From Thalassospira sp. (GTDB lineage Bacteria > Pseudomonadota > Alphaproteobacteria > Rhodospirillales > Thalassospiraceae), in the NCBI RefSeq assembly GCF_030690045.1, contig NZ_JAUYHK010000011.1, positions 496,001 to 560,000 of the forward strand: 64,000 nucleotides of DNA. Reading direction: 5' to 3'. A program made the translations under genes and the position numbers. Under the pieces are notes generated by a model. That model searched no databases. It had not been told where the DNA came from and saw only the letters and a program-made list of their open reading frames with translations. How positions within the stretch are numbered: the first letter of the stretch is position 1; each line of letters opens with the position of its first letter. Below, one piece after another: positions 35,789 through 44,716 of this stretch.

Positions 35789-36390
35789 TTTGCCGTCTCG
35801 CGCCGAAGGCCATTCGGCACAGCAGACACCCTTGCAATATCGTCGGGCGGGAACATCGAAATCAGGGGCGGTTGCGCCTGATCCTTGTCCGACAGGACCG
35901 GATTTTGCCCATATAATTGCCAGTCAATTGCAAGGTCCGGATCATTCCAGGCAATACCGCGATCATGGTCGGGGCTATAATAATCGCTGACCTTGTAAAT
36001 CACTGTAGTATCGGGAATCAAGGTGCGAAAACCATGCGCAAAGCCCGGCGGAATCCACAATTGATGCCAGTTCTGATCGGTCAGTTCGATGCGGATATGA
36101 CGGCCGAATGTTTTTGACCCGGGCCGGATATCGACCGCAATATCAAGGATCGCCCCACGGGCAACCCGCACCAGTTTGCCCTGCGCACGCGGCGATACCT
36201 GAAAATGCAGGCCGCGAATGGTATTCGCCGGACCGCTGACCGACTGGTTTTCCTGCACCAGCGTCACATCGCCAATCGCGGTGCGAAATTCATCCTCGCG
36301 AAAGGTTTCGGCAAAAATACCGCGAGGATCGCGATGCTGGTTGGGAACAAAAAGCATCGGTCCGTCAATCTCAAAGCTGTCAAACTGCAT
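35734..36390 (-). CDS. rfbC: dTDP-4-dehydrorhamnose 3,5-epimerase (RmlC)
   Basis: A 218-residue cupin epimerase of the dTDP-L-rhamnose pathway. The catalytic histidine is in TIRGLHFQVSP; WIPPGFAHGFRTL and VIYKVSDYYSPDHDRGIAWNDP are family signatures with the active-site tyrosine. A C-terminal tail of about 35 residues is longer than in the usual 180-residue enzyme and runs into the convergent HD-GYP gene. RmlA and RmlD are encoded in the same cluster; RmlB is not in this window. Confidence 0.92.
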   Translation of the reverse strand: MQFDSFEIDGPMLFVPNQHRDPRGIFAETFREDEFRTAIGDVTLVQENQSVSGPANTIRGLHFQVSPRAQGKLVRVARGAILDIAVDIRPGSKTFGRHIRIELTDQNWHQLWIPPGFAHGFRTLIPDTTVIYKVSDYYSPDHDRGIAWNDPDLAIDWQLYGQNPVLSDKDQAQPPLISMFPPDDIARVSAVPNGLRRETANYPASLADRYSGAMSISS

Positions 36391-36402
36391 ATCCTGTTCC
36401 TT

Positions 36403-37617
36403 TCAGTTGCTGACCCGGATAGGCACCCGGACCAGTTGGCGGGTCATAGCCCATTTGCCGCCCTCGCGAACCGGTCGGAACCGCACAAACAGCAGACTGG
36501 CATCATCATCCATTGTGCCATACATCCGGTCTGTGCTGTCCTGATCCATCAGGGACGGGTAACTGATATATGGATCGCCCGGCCCGGCATCAGGTTTCAA
36601 ATTTGCCGCCATCAATTGTTTGGGCATCGACCAGTCGATCAGATCATCTGATGTCGAATAATAAATGCCGCGTTCGCTGCCACCGCCATCAATTTTGCGA
36701 CGATGCTGATAAACCGCGATGAAACTGTTGGTTCCTTCATGGTGGATCAGGCCGCGAATGGATGTGACGCCATACGGGGCAATCCGGGCGCAATCGGTCG
36801 CAATCACCTGCCAGCCCGCATCGGTCAGACGGGCGGCATCGCGAAATTCCTGCCCGTCCCAGATTTGCCAGCTTGATGGATCATCTTCGGCCGCCCGCAC
36901 CAGACAATTGCGCGATTCCTGCCATGTCGCTTCACGCCGCCAGACAATCGAATACAAATATCCCTGCCAGCGCACGATATTGGTAGCGGTGACATAACTG
37001 GGCGGATTGTTGCGGTCATCACGATAGGTTTCCGGTGGCGGGAACGGGGCATGATGAGGTGGTGCCGCCTGATATTGAAAATTTTGCCCGCCATCGGTCG
37101 ATTTCAGGGTCACCAGCCCGTTGATCCAGCAATCAGTGCGCTGGTCCCCTGCCCGACATTTCATCGCATGGCGATAGGGCATGAAACTGGCACTGGCAAA
37201 GGCATACACATTTTTGCCGTCATCGGTATAAATCGCATGTAGCCATGTGCGATCATCCAGCATATCTGGGTCGGCTTTGCCAGCCGCCATAAATCGGCTC
37301 CGGCAATCCTTTTGCAGACTGTCCAGATCATCGCCGACAAAGGCACGGTTGCGGAAATTGGGCGCAAACAACACCATTTTACCGGCATCATTGCGAAAGG
37401 CCCGTGCCGGGGCATCGGGCAAATGCGAATTGTCACAGGCGTCGGTGACGGTATCAAACACAATGGTTTCATCACCAGCAACCGACAGTTCCAGCGCGCT
37501 TGCCGGGTGATCATCGGCAAAAACCGCCCCGACAACCGCCAGAATCGCACTGCATCCAGCCAGAAACAATGGACGCGCGAAGCGTTGTGAGGGGCCACTT
37601 CGCGCGTCCTCAGTCAT
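36403..37617 (-). CDS. Exported or membrane-anchored propeller-like protein, unknown function
   Basis: A 404-residue protein. A hydrophobic stretch at residues 15-35 (RPLFLAGCSAILAVVGAVFA) is a signal or anchor, possibly a lipoprotein-like cysteine at GCS, but without a good lipobox. The rest has LKSTDGGQNF, close to the Asp-box of sialidase-type propellers, and YYSTSDDLIDWSMPK, as in GH43-like folds. It may bind or cut the glycan made by the cluster. No enzyme activity can be assigned. It sits 12 bases upstream of rmlC and follows the pyruvyltransferase gene by one base. Confidence 0.6.
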   Translation of the reverse strand: MTEDARSGPSQRFARPLFLAGCSAILAVVGAVFADDHPASALELSVAGDETIVFDTVTDACDNSHLPDAPARAFRNDAGKMVLFAPNFRNRAFVGDDLDSLQKDCRSRFMAAGKADPDMLDDRTWLHAIYTDDGKNVYAFASASFMPYRHAMKCRAGDQRTDCWINGLVTLKSTDGGQNFQYQAAPPHHAPFPPPETYRDDRNNPPSYVTATNIVRWQGYLYSIVWRREATWQESRNCLVRAAEDDPSSWQIWDGQEFRDAARLTDAGWQVIATDCARIAPYGVTSIRGLIHHEGTNSFIAVYQHRRKIDGGGSERGIYYSTSDDLIDWSMPKQLMAANLKPDAGPGDPYISYPSLMDQDSTDRMYGTMDDDASLLFVRFRPVREGGKWAMTRQLVRVPIRVSN

Positions 37618-37618
37618 G

Positions 37619-38824
37619 TCACGCCGCCTTGATCAGGTTTGGGGTCGGGTCGCCACCAAGACGATGTGCCATGCTGTTCTCCTCAAGAAACGCCTTCAAT
37701 TCGCCAAACCGGCGGATATAGGTTTTCTCGAAATGATCGAAATCCGCGCTATCCCATGCTTCTTCAAATGAGAAACGATCCATATGGCGGCCATCGACAA
37801 ACGGAATACCCAAGGTTTTGACAAATTCCCGGGTGCGGGTGTCGTACGTGACGTAAAGTGCGGGGATCTCATTGGCCAGCGCCAACAGATTGCCGTGCAG
37901 ACGGAACCCGGTCACCGCATCAAGTTTCTGTTCGGCCTCCTCGAAATCCTGCACGGTTTCAAAGACACTGAGTGACGACAGATACAGTTTCAGCAACGGG
38001 TCCTCGGCACCGTAAATCCATTTATCCTCGACCAGCGCCTTGACCGCACCGGCCATGGCTTTTTCGGAATCCGGGATCTGTTTGCGATTGGCATAGAAGA
38101 TGGTTTTTTCTTCCAGTTCGCCCGCACACAGGATTTCGGTGTTATAGCGATCCGCCAAAGTCCGCAGCATGTAACGTTGCAGGGTGGCGAAACCATAGGT
38201 CTTGCGCCGCAAGGTAAAGCCCAGATTTTTGATGTCCCCCGCCGAAACCCGTTTGAGGTTCAGCGATGGTTTGCAATGGCGGAACATGGTCGGACAGCCA
38301 AAGACGCGAACATTGTTAATCCCGATTGATTTCAGCGCCGTGCGCGACAATTCCCCGCGAACCCCCAACGTGACTGACCGGTCGGCCACCACTTGCAGGA
38401 ACCGTTTGGTTGACTCGTTGACATATTCCTCGGAATTGTCAGGCACCTGCACGCCAATGCCAAAGGCGATCACCGGGACCTTGGTTTTTTCCAGAACCCG
38501 CGTAATCGGGTCCCACTGGCCGTTGGTATTGATGTAGTTGGAACCGCGTAAAAAGATGTAATCAAGCGTATTGATCTTATCGACCTGCTTTTCCGTCAGA
38601 TCACCGGTCGCCGGGGCATAGATCGGAAACAGTTCGGCATAATCGAGAATACGCAGCGATGATTCATAAACAAAGCAATCGCCGATATTGGTGAAAAGCT
38701 GTGTCGCTTTTTGCGGATCATTAAAGGTATGGGTCACCACATGATCGTGGTTGATCACCTTGCCTGCCGGCATCAGAACCCCGATATGCGGTTTGCGGCC
38801 ATTGGCTTGCGAAGTTTCGCTCAT
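37619..38824 (-). CDS. Polysaccharide pyruvyl transferase family protein, copy 1
   Basis: A 401-residue protein of the PF04230 group, which adds ketal pyruvate to sugars in cell-wall or exopolysaccharide chains. NIGDCFVYESSLRILDY near residue 46, YIFLRGSNYINTN, VIAFGIGVQVP, LGVRGELSRTALKSIGINNVRVFGCPTMF and TGFRLHGNLLALANEIPALYV are the recognisable blocks. It is a paralogue of the gene at 39984-41171, and galE lies between the two. The acceptor is unknown. Confidence 0.82.
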   Translation of the reverse strand: MSETSQANGRKPHIGVLMPAGKVINHDHVVTHTFNDPQKATQLFTNIGDCFVYESSLRILDYAELFPIYAPATGDLTEKQVDKINTLDYIFLRGSNYINTNGQWDPITRVLEKTKVPVIAFGIGVQVPDNSEEYVNESTKRFLQVVADRSVTLGVRGELSRTALKSIGINNVRVFGCPTMFRHCKPSLNLKRVSAGDIKNLGFTLRRKTYGFATLQRYMLRTLADRYNTEILCAGELEEKTIFYANRKQIPDSEKAMAGAVKALVEDKWIYGAEDPLLKLYLSSLSVFETVQDFEEAEQKLDAVTGFRLHGNLLALANEIPALYVTYDTRTREFVKTLGIPFVDGRHMDRFSFEEAWDSADFDHFEKTYIRRFGELKAFLEENSMAHRLGGDPTPNLIKAA

Positions 38825-38903
38825 GATCTGGTCTCCTGCTGTGGGCTTGTGCTGTTTTCAGCATTGCGGGCCACGGGTTTGCTCGTCAAAATCCAGGCCG
38901 CAA

Positions 38904-39899
38904 TCAGGCCGCATCGACCTGTCGGGTTTTCAGACTTTCTTCCCAGTCCAGCGCGTGACGCACGATGGTATCAAGATCATCATATTGCGGCTTCCATGCC
39001 AGTTTGGCGCGGATGCGATCCGCACCGGCAATCAGAGCGGCCGGGTCGCCGGGGCGGCGTTCGGCCAGTTTGACCGGGAAATCAATACCCGAAACCCGTT
39101 TGACCGCATCAATGACCTCGCGGACCGAAAATCCGCGTCCGTAACCGCAATTGATCACATCGCTTTCGCCACCCTTTTCCAGATATTCCAGTGCCAAAAG
39201 ATGGGCATTCGCCAAATCGCTGACATGAATGTAATCGCGGACACACGTGCCATCGGGCGTCGGGTAATCCTCGCCGTAAATTTCAAGATGGCCGCGCCCG
39301 CCGGTCGCCGCCTGACTGGCAATTTTGATCAGATGGGTGGCCTTGCGCGATGTCTGCCCTGACCGTCCCTGGGGATCGGCCCCGGCAACATTGAAATAAC
39401 GCAGGGCGATATAATTCAGGTCATGGGCGACCGACGCATCCTGCAACATCTTTTCCGTCATCATTTTCGACGTGCCATAGGGCGAAATCGGCTTGGACGG
39501 AAAATCCTCAAGGATCGGAGTTTTTTCAGGTTCGCCATACACCCCGGCGGTCGAGGAAAAGATGAAATGTTTGATCCCGGAATCCACGGCGGCCTGCGCC
39601 AAGGCACGGGAATTAACCGTGTTGTTGTAATAATAATCCAGCGGATAAACCACGGATTCCGGCACAACGATTGATCCGGCAAAATGCAGGATCGCAGTCA
39701 CATCATGATCATGGATGATTTTCATCACCAGGTCATAATCGCCACAATCACCCTCGACAAAGGCCGCCCCGACCGGCACCGACCAGCGATGCCCCTGGCT
39801 GAGATTATCAAGGATCACCACATCCCGCCCGGTGTCGAGCAACGCCAGTGCCGTATGGCTGCCGATATAACCAGCCCCGCCTGTTACAAGTACAGTCAT
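38904..39899 (-). CDS. galE: UDP-glucose 4-epimerase GalE
   Basis: A 331-residue short-chain dehydrogenase-type epimerase. The NAD motif is VLVTGGAGYIGSHTALAL, the catalytic serine-tyrosine-lysine are in FSSTAGVYGEPEKTPI and SPYGTSKMMTEKM, and RYFNVAGADPQGRSGQ with TCVRDYIHVSDLANAH are GalE hallmarks rather than RmlB ones. It makes UDP-galactose for the glycan cluster. Two hairpins lie upstream, between it and the second pyruvyltransferase gene. Confidence 0.93.
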   Translation of the reverse strand: MTVLVTGGAGYIGSHTALALLDTGRDVVILDNLSQGHRWSVPVGAAFVEGDCGDYDLVMKIIHDHDVTAILHFAGSIVVPESVVYPLDYYYNNTVNSRALAQAAVDSGIKHFIFSSTAGVYGEPEKTPILEDFPSKPISPYGTSKMMTEKMLQDASVAHDLNYIALRYFNVAGADPQGRSGQTSRKATHLIKIASQAATGGRGHLEIYGEDYPTPDGTCVRDYIHVSDLANAHLLALEYLEKGGESDVINCGYGRGFSVREVIDAVKRVSGIDFPVKLAERRPGDPAALIAGADRIRAKLAWKPQYDDLDTIVRHALDWEESLKTRQVDAA

Positions 39900-39917
39900 T
39901 TTGTAGCCTCCTGTAAT

Positions 39918-39970
39918 CGCCCCGTGATCGGGGCGGCAATAAGGTGCCGTCGCCGAATGGCGACAGCACC
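39918..39970 (-). terminator. Two consecutive hairpins between pyruvyltransferase copy 2 and galE
   Basis: First in the minus direction is GGTGC-T-GTCGCC / GGCGAC-G-GCACC (39943-39970) with one wobble pair and a GAAT-region loop, followed by TTATTG. Then comes the perfect CGCCCCG-TGAT-CGGGGCG (39918-39935). Neither has a strong T run, so partial termination, a processing site or mRNA stabilisation are all possible. Confidence 0.4.
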
Positions 39971-39983
39971 GCCGGTTTTCAGA

Positions 39984-41171
39984 TCAGGCGACCTTGCGCA
40001 CGGGATTTCCCGGCCGGGCCATGACATCAACCATTTTGTGGTCGATGTTGTTTTCACTCAGAAAGGTCTGCATTTCACGATAGGTCTGGAACCAGGCGCG
40101 ATTGAATTTGTCGAACAGGGACTGGTCCCAGTAATCCTCCAGCACAAAGTCTTTTTGTGAAAAGACGTCATAGCTGGGGATCTGATAGGTCTCGGCAAAT
40201 TCGACAGTGCGGCTGTCGTAGGTGAAATAGATTGACGGCACCCCATTGGACAACGCCATCAGATTGCCATGCAGGCGATAGCCCAGAACGCAATCCTTGG
40301 TCCGCACCAGATCTTCGTAATCCGATACCACATCGGAATAGAACATCTTCTCGCGATAGAGTTTTTCCATCGTGTCATCAAGATACCAGTTCTTGACCCA
40401 GTCATTGTTCTTGAGCGAGGCCATTGCCTCTTCTTTCTGGGCGTTGGAACCAAAAACCAGTTTCTTTTCTTCCGGCTCGCCCTGCGCCATCAAGGTGACG
40501 TCAAAACGACCGGCCAGTTCCTTGACCAGATCGCGATGGAAGGTTAGATAGCGTTTGATATCCTGCGCATAGGCCGGTGAAACCTCACGGCGCAGGGTAA
40601 CGCCAACATTTTTAACCTGATCAAGTGCCGGAAGATTGATCCGCATATCGGGATTATTGGCGCGAAACGCCGTCGGACAGCCGATAATCCGCACATTGGT
40701 AATGCCGATATCCCACAAAACCTGTGCGGTATAAGCACCCCGCACCCCAATGGACGGAGTTGAATCGGCCATCATTCGCAACACTGTTTTGGTCTGATCG
40801 GATAATTCCAGCTTGCCCTTGACCGGGGCCTGTGCGCCGATGCCAAATCCCAAAACCGGAAGATTCAAACGCTTAAGCACCGCAATGGTATTGCGCCAGT
40901 CCATGTGAGAATGGATATAGTTCGATCCCCGCAGAAAGACATAATCATATTCCTCGCGCAGGCGGTCGATGTCTTCCATTTTCGGCTCGGCAATCGGCAA
41001 CACGCCAAGCTTGTCAAAATTCAAAAGTTTAAGCGAAGAATCAAAAACAAAGGCGTCACCAATGTTGTGATAGTGATCGATGCTTCGCTGAATATCCTGA
41101 TAGTTGTACCAGCGGACACAGTCGTGATCGTAGACTTCTCCCGAAGGGATCATTACGAGGACACGCGCCAT
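39984..41171 (-). CDS. Polysaccharide pyruvyl transferase family protein, copy 2
   Basis: A 395-residue paralogue of the protein at 37619-38824: HNIGDAFVFDSSLKLLNFDKL, YVFLRGSNYIHSHMDW, VLGFGIGAQAPVKG, GVRGAYTAQVLWDIGITNVRIIGCPTAF and LGYRLHGNLMALSNGVPSIYF match block for block. It would also modify a glycan with pyruvate, or act as a related transferase. The pair may work on different sugars. The gene follows a GT4 gene after 43 bases. Confidence 0.82.
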   Translation of the reverse strand: MARVLVMIPSGEVYDHDCVRWYNYQDIQRSIDHYHNIGDAFVFDSSLKLLNFDKLGVLPIAEPKMEDIDRLREEYDYVFLRGSNYIHSHMDWRNTIAVLKRLNLPVLGFGIGAQAPVKGKLELSDQTKTVLRMMADSTPSIGVRGAYTAQVLWDIGITNVRIIGCPTAFRANNPDMRINLPALDQVKNVGVTLRREVSPAYAQDIKRYLTFHRDLVKELAGRFDVTLMAQGEPEEKKLVFGSNAQKEEAMASLKNNDWVKNWYLDDTMEKLYREKMFYSDVVSDYEDLVRTKDCVLGYRLHGNLMALSNGVPSIYFTYDSRTVEFAETYQIPSYDVFSQKDFVLEDYWDQSLFDKFNRAWFQTYREMQTFLSENNIDHKMVDVMARPGNPVRKVA

Positions 41172-41214
41172 TCTCTTTCTCCTTACTTTGGTAGGGCCGG
41201 GGTTTGGTTAACCA

Positions 41215-42537
41215 TCAGGCCGTGCTTGCCACGGAATGATGCGGGGCTGGCGAAGCAGCCAGCGGGCGGGATTCCAGAACCTCCCGGTACTGCGCAAGAT
41301 GCTGATTTGCGCAATCCATGTAGGTCGGCGGCGTTCGGATACCCTCACGCATCCGGTCCCACAAACTGTTGTCAGTCAGGGCTTCGACCAGCCGGTCAGC
41401 AAGGTCTTCGGCACTGCCGACACGAAAATGCACGCCATCAACGCCATCGCGGATTTTTTCCGCCATACCGCCGATATTGCTGCAAATCATCGGGCGACCA
41501 TGAAAGAAGGCCTCCTGAATGACGATTGGCGAATTTTCCCACCAGATCGACGGGATGATCGTCCAATCGACAAGTTTCATCAGGCGAGGCATTTCGCTGT
41601 TTTGGTAGGCACCGTAAAACCGCACGCGGTCTCCTGCCTTTTCGATCAAATCATTGACTTTTTCCTGATACTCAAGGGGTTGGCGATCAAGATTGCCACC
41701 GAAAATCATCATGCGGGCATCCTCGCCCCAGATTTTTTCCGGCACACGTCCCACCGCATCCAGAAGGATGTCGGCCCCTTTGAACATCGTCATTTGCCCG
41801 AAATAGGCAAAACGCGACCGCCGTTGCTGCGACTTGCCCAGTGGGCGGATTTCGGCACGTTCCTTGATATCAAGACCATTTTCGATCACCGATATCTTGT
41901 CGGCATCAAGACCCCAATCAATGAAACGATCCGCCAGAAAAGTGCTGGGCGACACATAATGATCGGCCAGTTCCAGCATTGCCTTGATGAACCGTTCACG
42001 ACGCAGGAAGGCGGCTGGGGAAATCCCGGCGAAACAGCCATTGCATTCAATTGGCGATGCGCGGTTGCACAGTTTCGCCCCGCCACTTTTGACCATCTGT
42101 CCGTGATTGTGACAAATCGTCAAAAACTCGTGGAAGGTGAAGAAAATCGCAGCATCCGGCAAGGCTTCGCGCACCGCATAGATGGTTTCAAGGCCCAGAC
42201 CCAGAATATGGTGAAAATGAACAACATCGGGATTATAATCGCGAACAAAACGCAACAGATCGCGGTCTATTTCATCGGTATTGCGGTTTGACAGCATAAA
42301 ATGATCATAGTTTTCCGAATGATAGAGAATTTCGTTATCTTTCTGACGCAGGCTCATCAAAGCTGATGCGCCGTGACGGGGCACCGGATGGCCGACTCGC
42401 GCCAGATAGAAACTTTCGACACCGTCGATTTCGTTCAACCCTTTATGCAGGTTATAGGAGGCCACTTCGGCACCGCCCAGTGACAGGCTGGGATGTGCGT
42501 GCGATATGACCAGGACGCGCAAATCAGTCGATGGCAT
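41215..42537 (-). CDS. GT4-family glycosyltransferase of the surface glycan cluster, copy 1
   Basis: A 440-residue GT-B enzyme. RVLVISHAHPSLSLGGAEVASYNL near the N terminus is the acceptor-side GGAE motif; VVHFHHILGLGLETI and FTFHEFLTICHNHGQMV follow, with several cysteines (LCNRASPIECNGCF) that could bind metal. The donor site is PSIWWENSPIVIQEAFFHGRP. The ATG at 42537 is chosen; it overlaps the upstream gene by 14 bases. The gene at 47395-48660 is a clear paralogue. Confidence 0.87.
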   Translation of the reverse strand: MPSTDLRVLVISHAHPSLSLGGAEVASYNLHKGLNEIDGVESFYLARVGHPVPRHGASALMSLRQKDNEILYHSENYDHFMLSNRNTDEIDRDLLRFVRDYNPDVVHFHHILGLGLETIYAVREALPDAAIFFTFHEFLTICHNHGQMVKSGGAKLCNRASPIECNGCFAGISPAAFLRRERFIKAMLELADHYVSPSTFLADRFIDWGLDADKISVIENGLDIKERAEIRPLGKSQQRRSRFAYFGQMTMFKGADILLDAVGRVPEKIWGEDARMMIFGGNLDRQPLEYQEKVNDLIEKAGDRVRFYGAYQNSEMPRLMKLVDWTIIPSIWWENSPIVIQEAFFHGRPMICSNIGGMAEKIRDGVDGVHFRVGSAEDLADRLVEALTDNSLWDRMREGIRTPPTYMDCANQHLAQYREVLESRPLAASPAPHHSVASTA

Positions 42538-44716
42538 GATTGTGGCTCCGCAAATTTGAGACGACCAGAGACCAGCGGCGATCAAACGCCCACCGGTCCA
42601 GACGATGCGAGAGTTCCTCCCAAACGGGTGCGGATGTTATGGATTGCTCGCTACCCAGTATTTCAACTTCCGGAAGCCACCAGGATGGTGTCCCGGCCAT
42701 GCGCAGCTTGAGCGCAAGATCAAGCCCCTTCTCTGCCGGGCCGATATACCCCCGCGTAAAACCGCCTACTGCCATGAAGGCGCTGCGGGGCATAATGCAA
42801 CATTCAACCGTTCCGGCACTGACTTCGGTCGGTTCGGCATCGGACAGAACGGCACGCGGATAACCGACATAACGGTCCGCCAGATATTGACCGTTTCCGT
42901 CATCTTCGATCCATGTTCCGGCCCAGCGCACGGAATCATCTTCAAACAGAATGGTCGGGCAAACGATACTTTTGCCACCGCGCTTGCGAAAAGCCGCAAA
43001 CAGCGGCGTGAACCAGCCGGTATCGCGCGGCAGGATATGCACCGACATCAGGGCGACGGCCTCGGAATTGGTGGCGTTGACACCGACTTCCAAAGCATCG
43101 CAGAAATCCTCCACCCCTTCGGCAAAGACAAAACGGACATTGAGTTTGTAAAAGGCGGCCAGCCGTAACATGTCGCTACCAACCTGATCAAAACTTTCCA
43201 CTGGACCGGCAATGACGATGGGCAGATGACGGGTATCTTCATCCAGTCCCAACAAGGCAATGGTGACACCGATATCGGTAATCGTTTCATCAACGCCGAC
43301 AACAATCGTCACCGGCGCATCTTCATCGAAATCACCGATGTCATGGATATCAATGGCATAGGGGCTTTGGGCTTCCATATGCTGCAACATCGGCCCGAAT
43401 TGCCGTTCGATGCTGCTGGATGCCGCCACAGATCGTGGGTCCAGCGACGGCAACACACGTGACAAGGCCTGCCTGGCCGATGCCCGTGTCGGGGTCAGGG
43501 GGCAATAGGCCGGGAATGCGCTCGCAATATCAAATTCCAGATAGACCGGCAGATCGGACGGCGGTGTTTCCGGCAAGGCACAAAACACCAAAAAACCGTG
43601 ACTGTTGCGGGCCGGGTTCATACCGGCAAACATTGCATCGCCCAAAAAGGCCTCGGTCACATCGGGGCGCGATTGCCGGGTCCAGCAATTATCAATCCGT
43701 TCGGACAAACTGCCAACCCGCAAATTGATCGCACCAACACACCGATCCGGATCCAGCATCCAGCCGGAAATCAGAACGCCGCTTCCTTCGATCACCAGTG
43801 AAAAATCGATCCCGACCCGCACAGGGCGGTCCAGATCAGACACCGTATCGCGCCCGTCAAAACGATGGGCTGCCAGACGGAACTGCTCCATAACCGTATC
43901 AGGTGCCTTCACACGACCCAGAACCGACCGGATATGCGCCGGCACATCACGCGGTGCCACCAGAACACGTTGCTGATACACCTCTATCGAAAACCAACCA
44001 TCGCGTGACCGAAAATAAACGCGCTGCAATTTGGCCGGATTAATCGAGCGTTCCGCCGTCAACAAACCAACCACACCCGATGCATTTTCGCCAAGATCAT
44101 CTCGCTGAAATTCCGCACTGGTCAGTTCGGCCAAAACCGGGCTGTCTTCGACCGCAATCACCCTTACCTGTCCGAACGGAAAATTGCCTGACCAACCCTG
44201 AATATAAAGCTCGCCTTCTTCCAGACCGCCCAGAACTTCGATAAATCCGTTGCTGTGTGAGGCAATCCGGATCAGGGCGGAAACCATGCGCAACCGTTTG
44301 GCCGTGGTTTTCCCCGCCAGCAAGGCCTCGATCACGCCGTCAATCACCGTTGGAAATGCAGATCCCGATTGTTCAGCCACTGCCGACAGGATGGATTCCA
44401 GCCCCTGTGACCGGCTTTCGATCCCATATTCAACAGGATGGCCCGGGCGGCGGAAAACAACATTTTTCAAACGCCCGCCCGGCAATTCCTTCATCGGCAA
44501 CAGGGCGACAAAGCCATATGCCACATCGGCCGGGCCATCGGCCCGCCGCCAGCTGATGACAGACGCCTGAACACGGGATTCGGTATCGCCATTCAGGAAT
44601 ACGTCAATGGTCGCCGGAAGCGCATTGCCGACACCGGCCATCAGCGCCATTTCCTCATCAACCAGTGCTGCCATGACTTTTTTGCCATCCAGCGGCATTC
44701 CAGACGGCTCATTCAT
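42524..44716 (-). CDS. Large protein with degenerate GT2-like C-terminal domain and Gly-Trp modules
   Basis: A 730-residue protein homologous along its length to the GT2 enzyme at 49511-51760. Two modules with the pattern GELYIQGWSGN (about 165-220) and VLISGWMLDPD (about 304-380) precede a GT-A-like domain at about 465-715. There, VTIVVGVDETITDIG stands for the usual GT2 start, and MSVHILPRDTGW (about 557) replaces the NSD metal motif of its paralogue. The later CCIMPRSAFMAVGGFTRGY is kept. This suggests a non-catalytic or altered enzyme. It overlaps rmlA by four bases. Confidence 0.7.
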   Translation of the reverse strand: MNEPSGMPLDGKKVMAALVDEEMALMAGVGNALPATIDVFLNGDTESRVQASVISWRRADGPADVAYGFVALLPMKELPGGRLKNVVFRRPGHPVEYGIESRSQGLESILSAVAEQSGSAFPTVIDGVIEALLAGKTTAKRLRMVSALIRIASHSNGFIEVLGGLEEGELYIQGWSGNFPFGQVRVIAVEDSPVLAELTSAEFQRDDLGENASGVVGLLTAERSINPAKLQRVYFRSRDGWFSIEVYQQRVLVAPRDVPAHIRSVLGRVKAPDTVMEQFRLAAHRFDGRDTVSDLDRPVRVGIDFSLVIEGSGVLISGWMLDPDRCVGAINLRVGSLSERIDNCWTRQSRPDVTEAFLGDAMFAGMNPARNSHGFLVFCALPETPPSDLPVYLEFDIASAFPAYCPLTPTRASARQALSRVLPSLDPRSVAASSSIERQFGPMLQHMEAQSPYAIDIHDIGDFDEDAPVTIVVGVDETITDIGVTIALLGLDEDTRHLPIVIAGPVESFDQVGSDMLRLAAFYKLNVRFVFAEGVEDFCDALEVGVNATNSEAVALMSVHILPRDTGWFTPLFAAFRKRGGKSIVCPTILFEDDSVRWAGTWIEDDGNGQYLADRYVGYPRAVLSDAEPTEVSAGTVECCIMPRSAFMAVGGFTRGYIGPAEKGLDLALKLRMAGTPSWWLPEVEILGSEQSITSAPVWEELSHRLDRWAFDRRWSLVVSNLRSHNHAID

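Noticed and set aside
36205..36651. Plus-strand frame spanning the rmlC start and the propeller gene end
   Set aside because: Runs across the boundary of two real minus-strand genes and matches nothing.
38904..39899. RmlB dehydratase filling the gap in the rhamnose pathway
   Set aside because: The active-site and substrate-binding segments are those of UDP-glucose 4-epimerase.
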